Assembly (NCBI RefSeq): GCF_011578285.1
Contig: NZ_CP049916.1
Span: 3,100,001 to 3,164,000, forward strand
Direction: 5' to 3'
DNA length: 64,000 bases
DNA from: Acinetobacter lanii
Lineage (GTDB): Bacteria > Pseudomonadota > Gammaproteobacteria > Pseudomonadales > Moraxellaceae
Part shown: positions 61,472-64,000 of the stretch, one piece after another
How the letters are laid out: every line of letters starts with the position of its first letter
How positions within the stretch are numbered: the first letter of the stretch is position 1
Made by a program: the position numbers and the translations under genes
The notes under the pieces: generated by a model
Told to the model about the DNA's origin: nothing
Databases searched by the model: none
The model's input: the letters and a program-made list of their open reading frames with translations, nothing else

Positions 61472-62571
61472 TATGATTTCACCTGCTCAATACGTTTTTT
61501 GATTTTCGGTGCAATTTTCTGCTTTCTTGAAAATAAAGCAGCCGCAATCGCATAGATTGCAAGAATCGCAGGATAAGCCCAAATACCAATTTCACCTTTA
61601 GAAATACGGGTTTTAATCGCCATCAGCGCCACAATCAAACTGGCAAAAATCATTAACGCAGGAAACAGTTTTAAGTAACGCCCTTGGCGCGGGGTCACTT
61701 CAGACAAGGCAGATGCCAACATAAGTGCCACGATCATGGTGAAAGGCACAAATAAACGCCAACCCAATTCACTTGCCACCACCGGATCATCACGCGTTGC
61801 AATCACTTTGGACATGGTCAAGCCTTCAACTTCACCACTGTCAAATTTTGCTTCTTTGTCACTTTCTAGACGCAGACGATAGGTTTCAAATTCAGTTTGA
61901 GTATATTTGGCACTGTTTGGAAAAATTTCGTAACGGCGACCTAAAGTTAAATCGACCACACTGGCTGCATCGGTGTTCATTTCGACCCGCATGGCTTCTT
62001 TTGCCAAGATCATCACATCGGGTTTGCCCGGTTTTTCAGCACGTTGATAAAAGAAAATCTCTGTGAGGTTTTTGCGGTCTTCAGACAATGAGCCTGCGTA
62101 AATCGTATAGGGTCCTGACGAGATAAATTCTTTCGGTCGCACCAAATCAAAACCAGAACGCACTGCCTGACTGGTGGTTAGTTTTTCAAACTCACGCACC
62201 CCCCAAGGTGACAACCACACCATCAATACCGATTGCACCACCAAATAACCGATGGTCAGCGGTAACAGTAAGCGTGCCAATTGATTGCGACTGACGCCAC
62301 TGCCGTTTAACACCGCCATTTCATGATCGACATACAGACGACCAAAGACCAGCATTAACCCAATGAAAAACCCGAGTGGAAGAATCAGTGTCAGGAACTC
62401 AGGAAGTCGATAACCGATAATGCTAAACAGGATTCCAGCATCTAAACGACCTTGCGCCGCCACACCGAAATACTTGATCAAACGCCCACCCATCATGATC
62501 AGGGTGAGTAAAGATACAACGACCAAAGAAGTCGACAGTACTTGTTTGACGAGATAACGTCTGATAATCAA
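61471..62571 (-). CDS. lptF: LPS export permease LptF
   Basis: About 366 residues from a TTG at 62571, preceded by GGAAG at 6 bases. This gives LIIRRYLVKQV, the canonical LptF beginning and exactly the E. coli length. The frame extends 16 codons further, without support. It has six transmembrane helices and a periplasmic domain (about 120-260), with SALSEVTPRQGRYLKL before the fifth helix. It is transcribed with lptG and diverges from pepA. Confidence 0.94.
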   Translation of the reverse strand: MIIRRYLVKQVLSTSLVVVSLLTLIMMGGRLIKYFGVAAQGRLDAGILFSIIGYRLPEFLTLILPLGFFIGLMLVFGRLYVDHEMAVLNGSGVSRNQLARLLLPLTIGYLVVQSVLMVWLSPWGVREFEKLTTSQAVRSGFDLVRPKEFISSGPYTIYAGSLSEDRKNLTEIFFYQRAEKPGKPDVMILAKEAMRVEMNTDAASVVDLTLGRRYEIFPNSAKYTQTEFETYRLRLESDKEAKFDSGEVEGLTMSKVIATRDDPVVASELGWRLFVPFTMIVALMLASALSEVTPRQGRYLKLFPALMIFASLIVALMAIKTRISKGEIGIWAYPAILAIYAIAAALFSRKQKIAPKIKKRIEQVKS

Positions 62572-62699
62572 AGTAATCTTCCAAAATGGGGTGAATTGGG
62601 CTACCGTTAGTTTACCCAAATGTTAAAAATATAAAACCACATTGAAATTCTATCATTGGTAGTGTTTCAATGGTTTAATGATTCGAAACGTCTCAATAG

Positions 62700-64000
<1,301 letters not shown>

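Overview
This window is core chromosome of a gammaproteobacterium of the family Moraxellaceae, most likely the genus Acinetobacter. The evidence is the moderately AT-rich composition, protein sequences typical of that genus, and gene orders such as algZ-algR-hemC-hemD-hemX-hemY beside argH, gph-trpE, gspN-gspC-gspD, xerD-dsbC-hom-thrC and gacA-pilS-pilR. I saw no prophage, insertion sequence, integron or CRISPR array. Nearly all of the sequence is housekeeping genes.

Layout. Positions 1-15250 (minus strand) hold the translation/transcription super-cluster. In transcript order it is tRNA-Thr(TGT), tRNA-Tyr, tRNA-Gly, tRNA-Thr(GGT), tuf, tRNA-Trp, secE, nusG, rplK, rplA, rplJ, rplL, rpoB, rpoC, followed by two small exported-protein genes. 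Structured intergenic RNAs (attenuator hairpins, an L10-type leader, a multi-hairpin repeat between rpoB and rpoC) mark most junctions. Positions 15255-29207 (minus) carry trpE, gph, an FHA-domain protein, the type II secretion genes gspD/gspC/gspN, an H-NS-like protein, a thioesterase, the heme genes hemY/X/D/C and the AlgR/AlgZ two-component pair. Then come argH and yggX (plus), a gene-poor stretch of about 850 bp that ends in an orphan terminator (candidate small RNA), phoU and a TolC-type outer-membrane channel (minus), and two paralogous lipoproteins of unknown function (plus).

Positions 36.7-42.4 kb (plus) hold a TPP riboswitch with thiC, then nudF, cpdA, dksA, gluQ and a zinc-ribbon protein. 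Positions 42.5-47.7 kb (minus) hold ftsW, murD and a Fur-type-regulated feoA-feoB-small membrane protein operon. Positions 47.8-52.4 kb (plus) hold xerD, dsbC, hom and thrC, followed by pbpG (minus). Positions 53.7-57.4 kb (plus) hold gacA-pilS-pilR. Positions 57.4-62.6 kb (minus) hold a C-terminal processing protease, gpmI, lptG and lptF. The window ends inside pepA (plus).

No wholly new multi-gene system is evident. The most interesting points are a PilR whose sigma-54 contact loop reads GCFPSA instead of GAFTGA, a readable switching model for the thiC riboswitch, a candidate small RNA near 31.4-31.7 kb, two divergent copies of an intergenic hairpin repeat, a three-stem repeat between rpoB and rpoC, and the tandem orphan lipoproteins.
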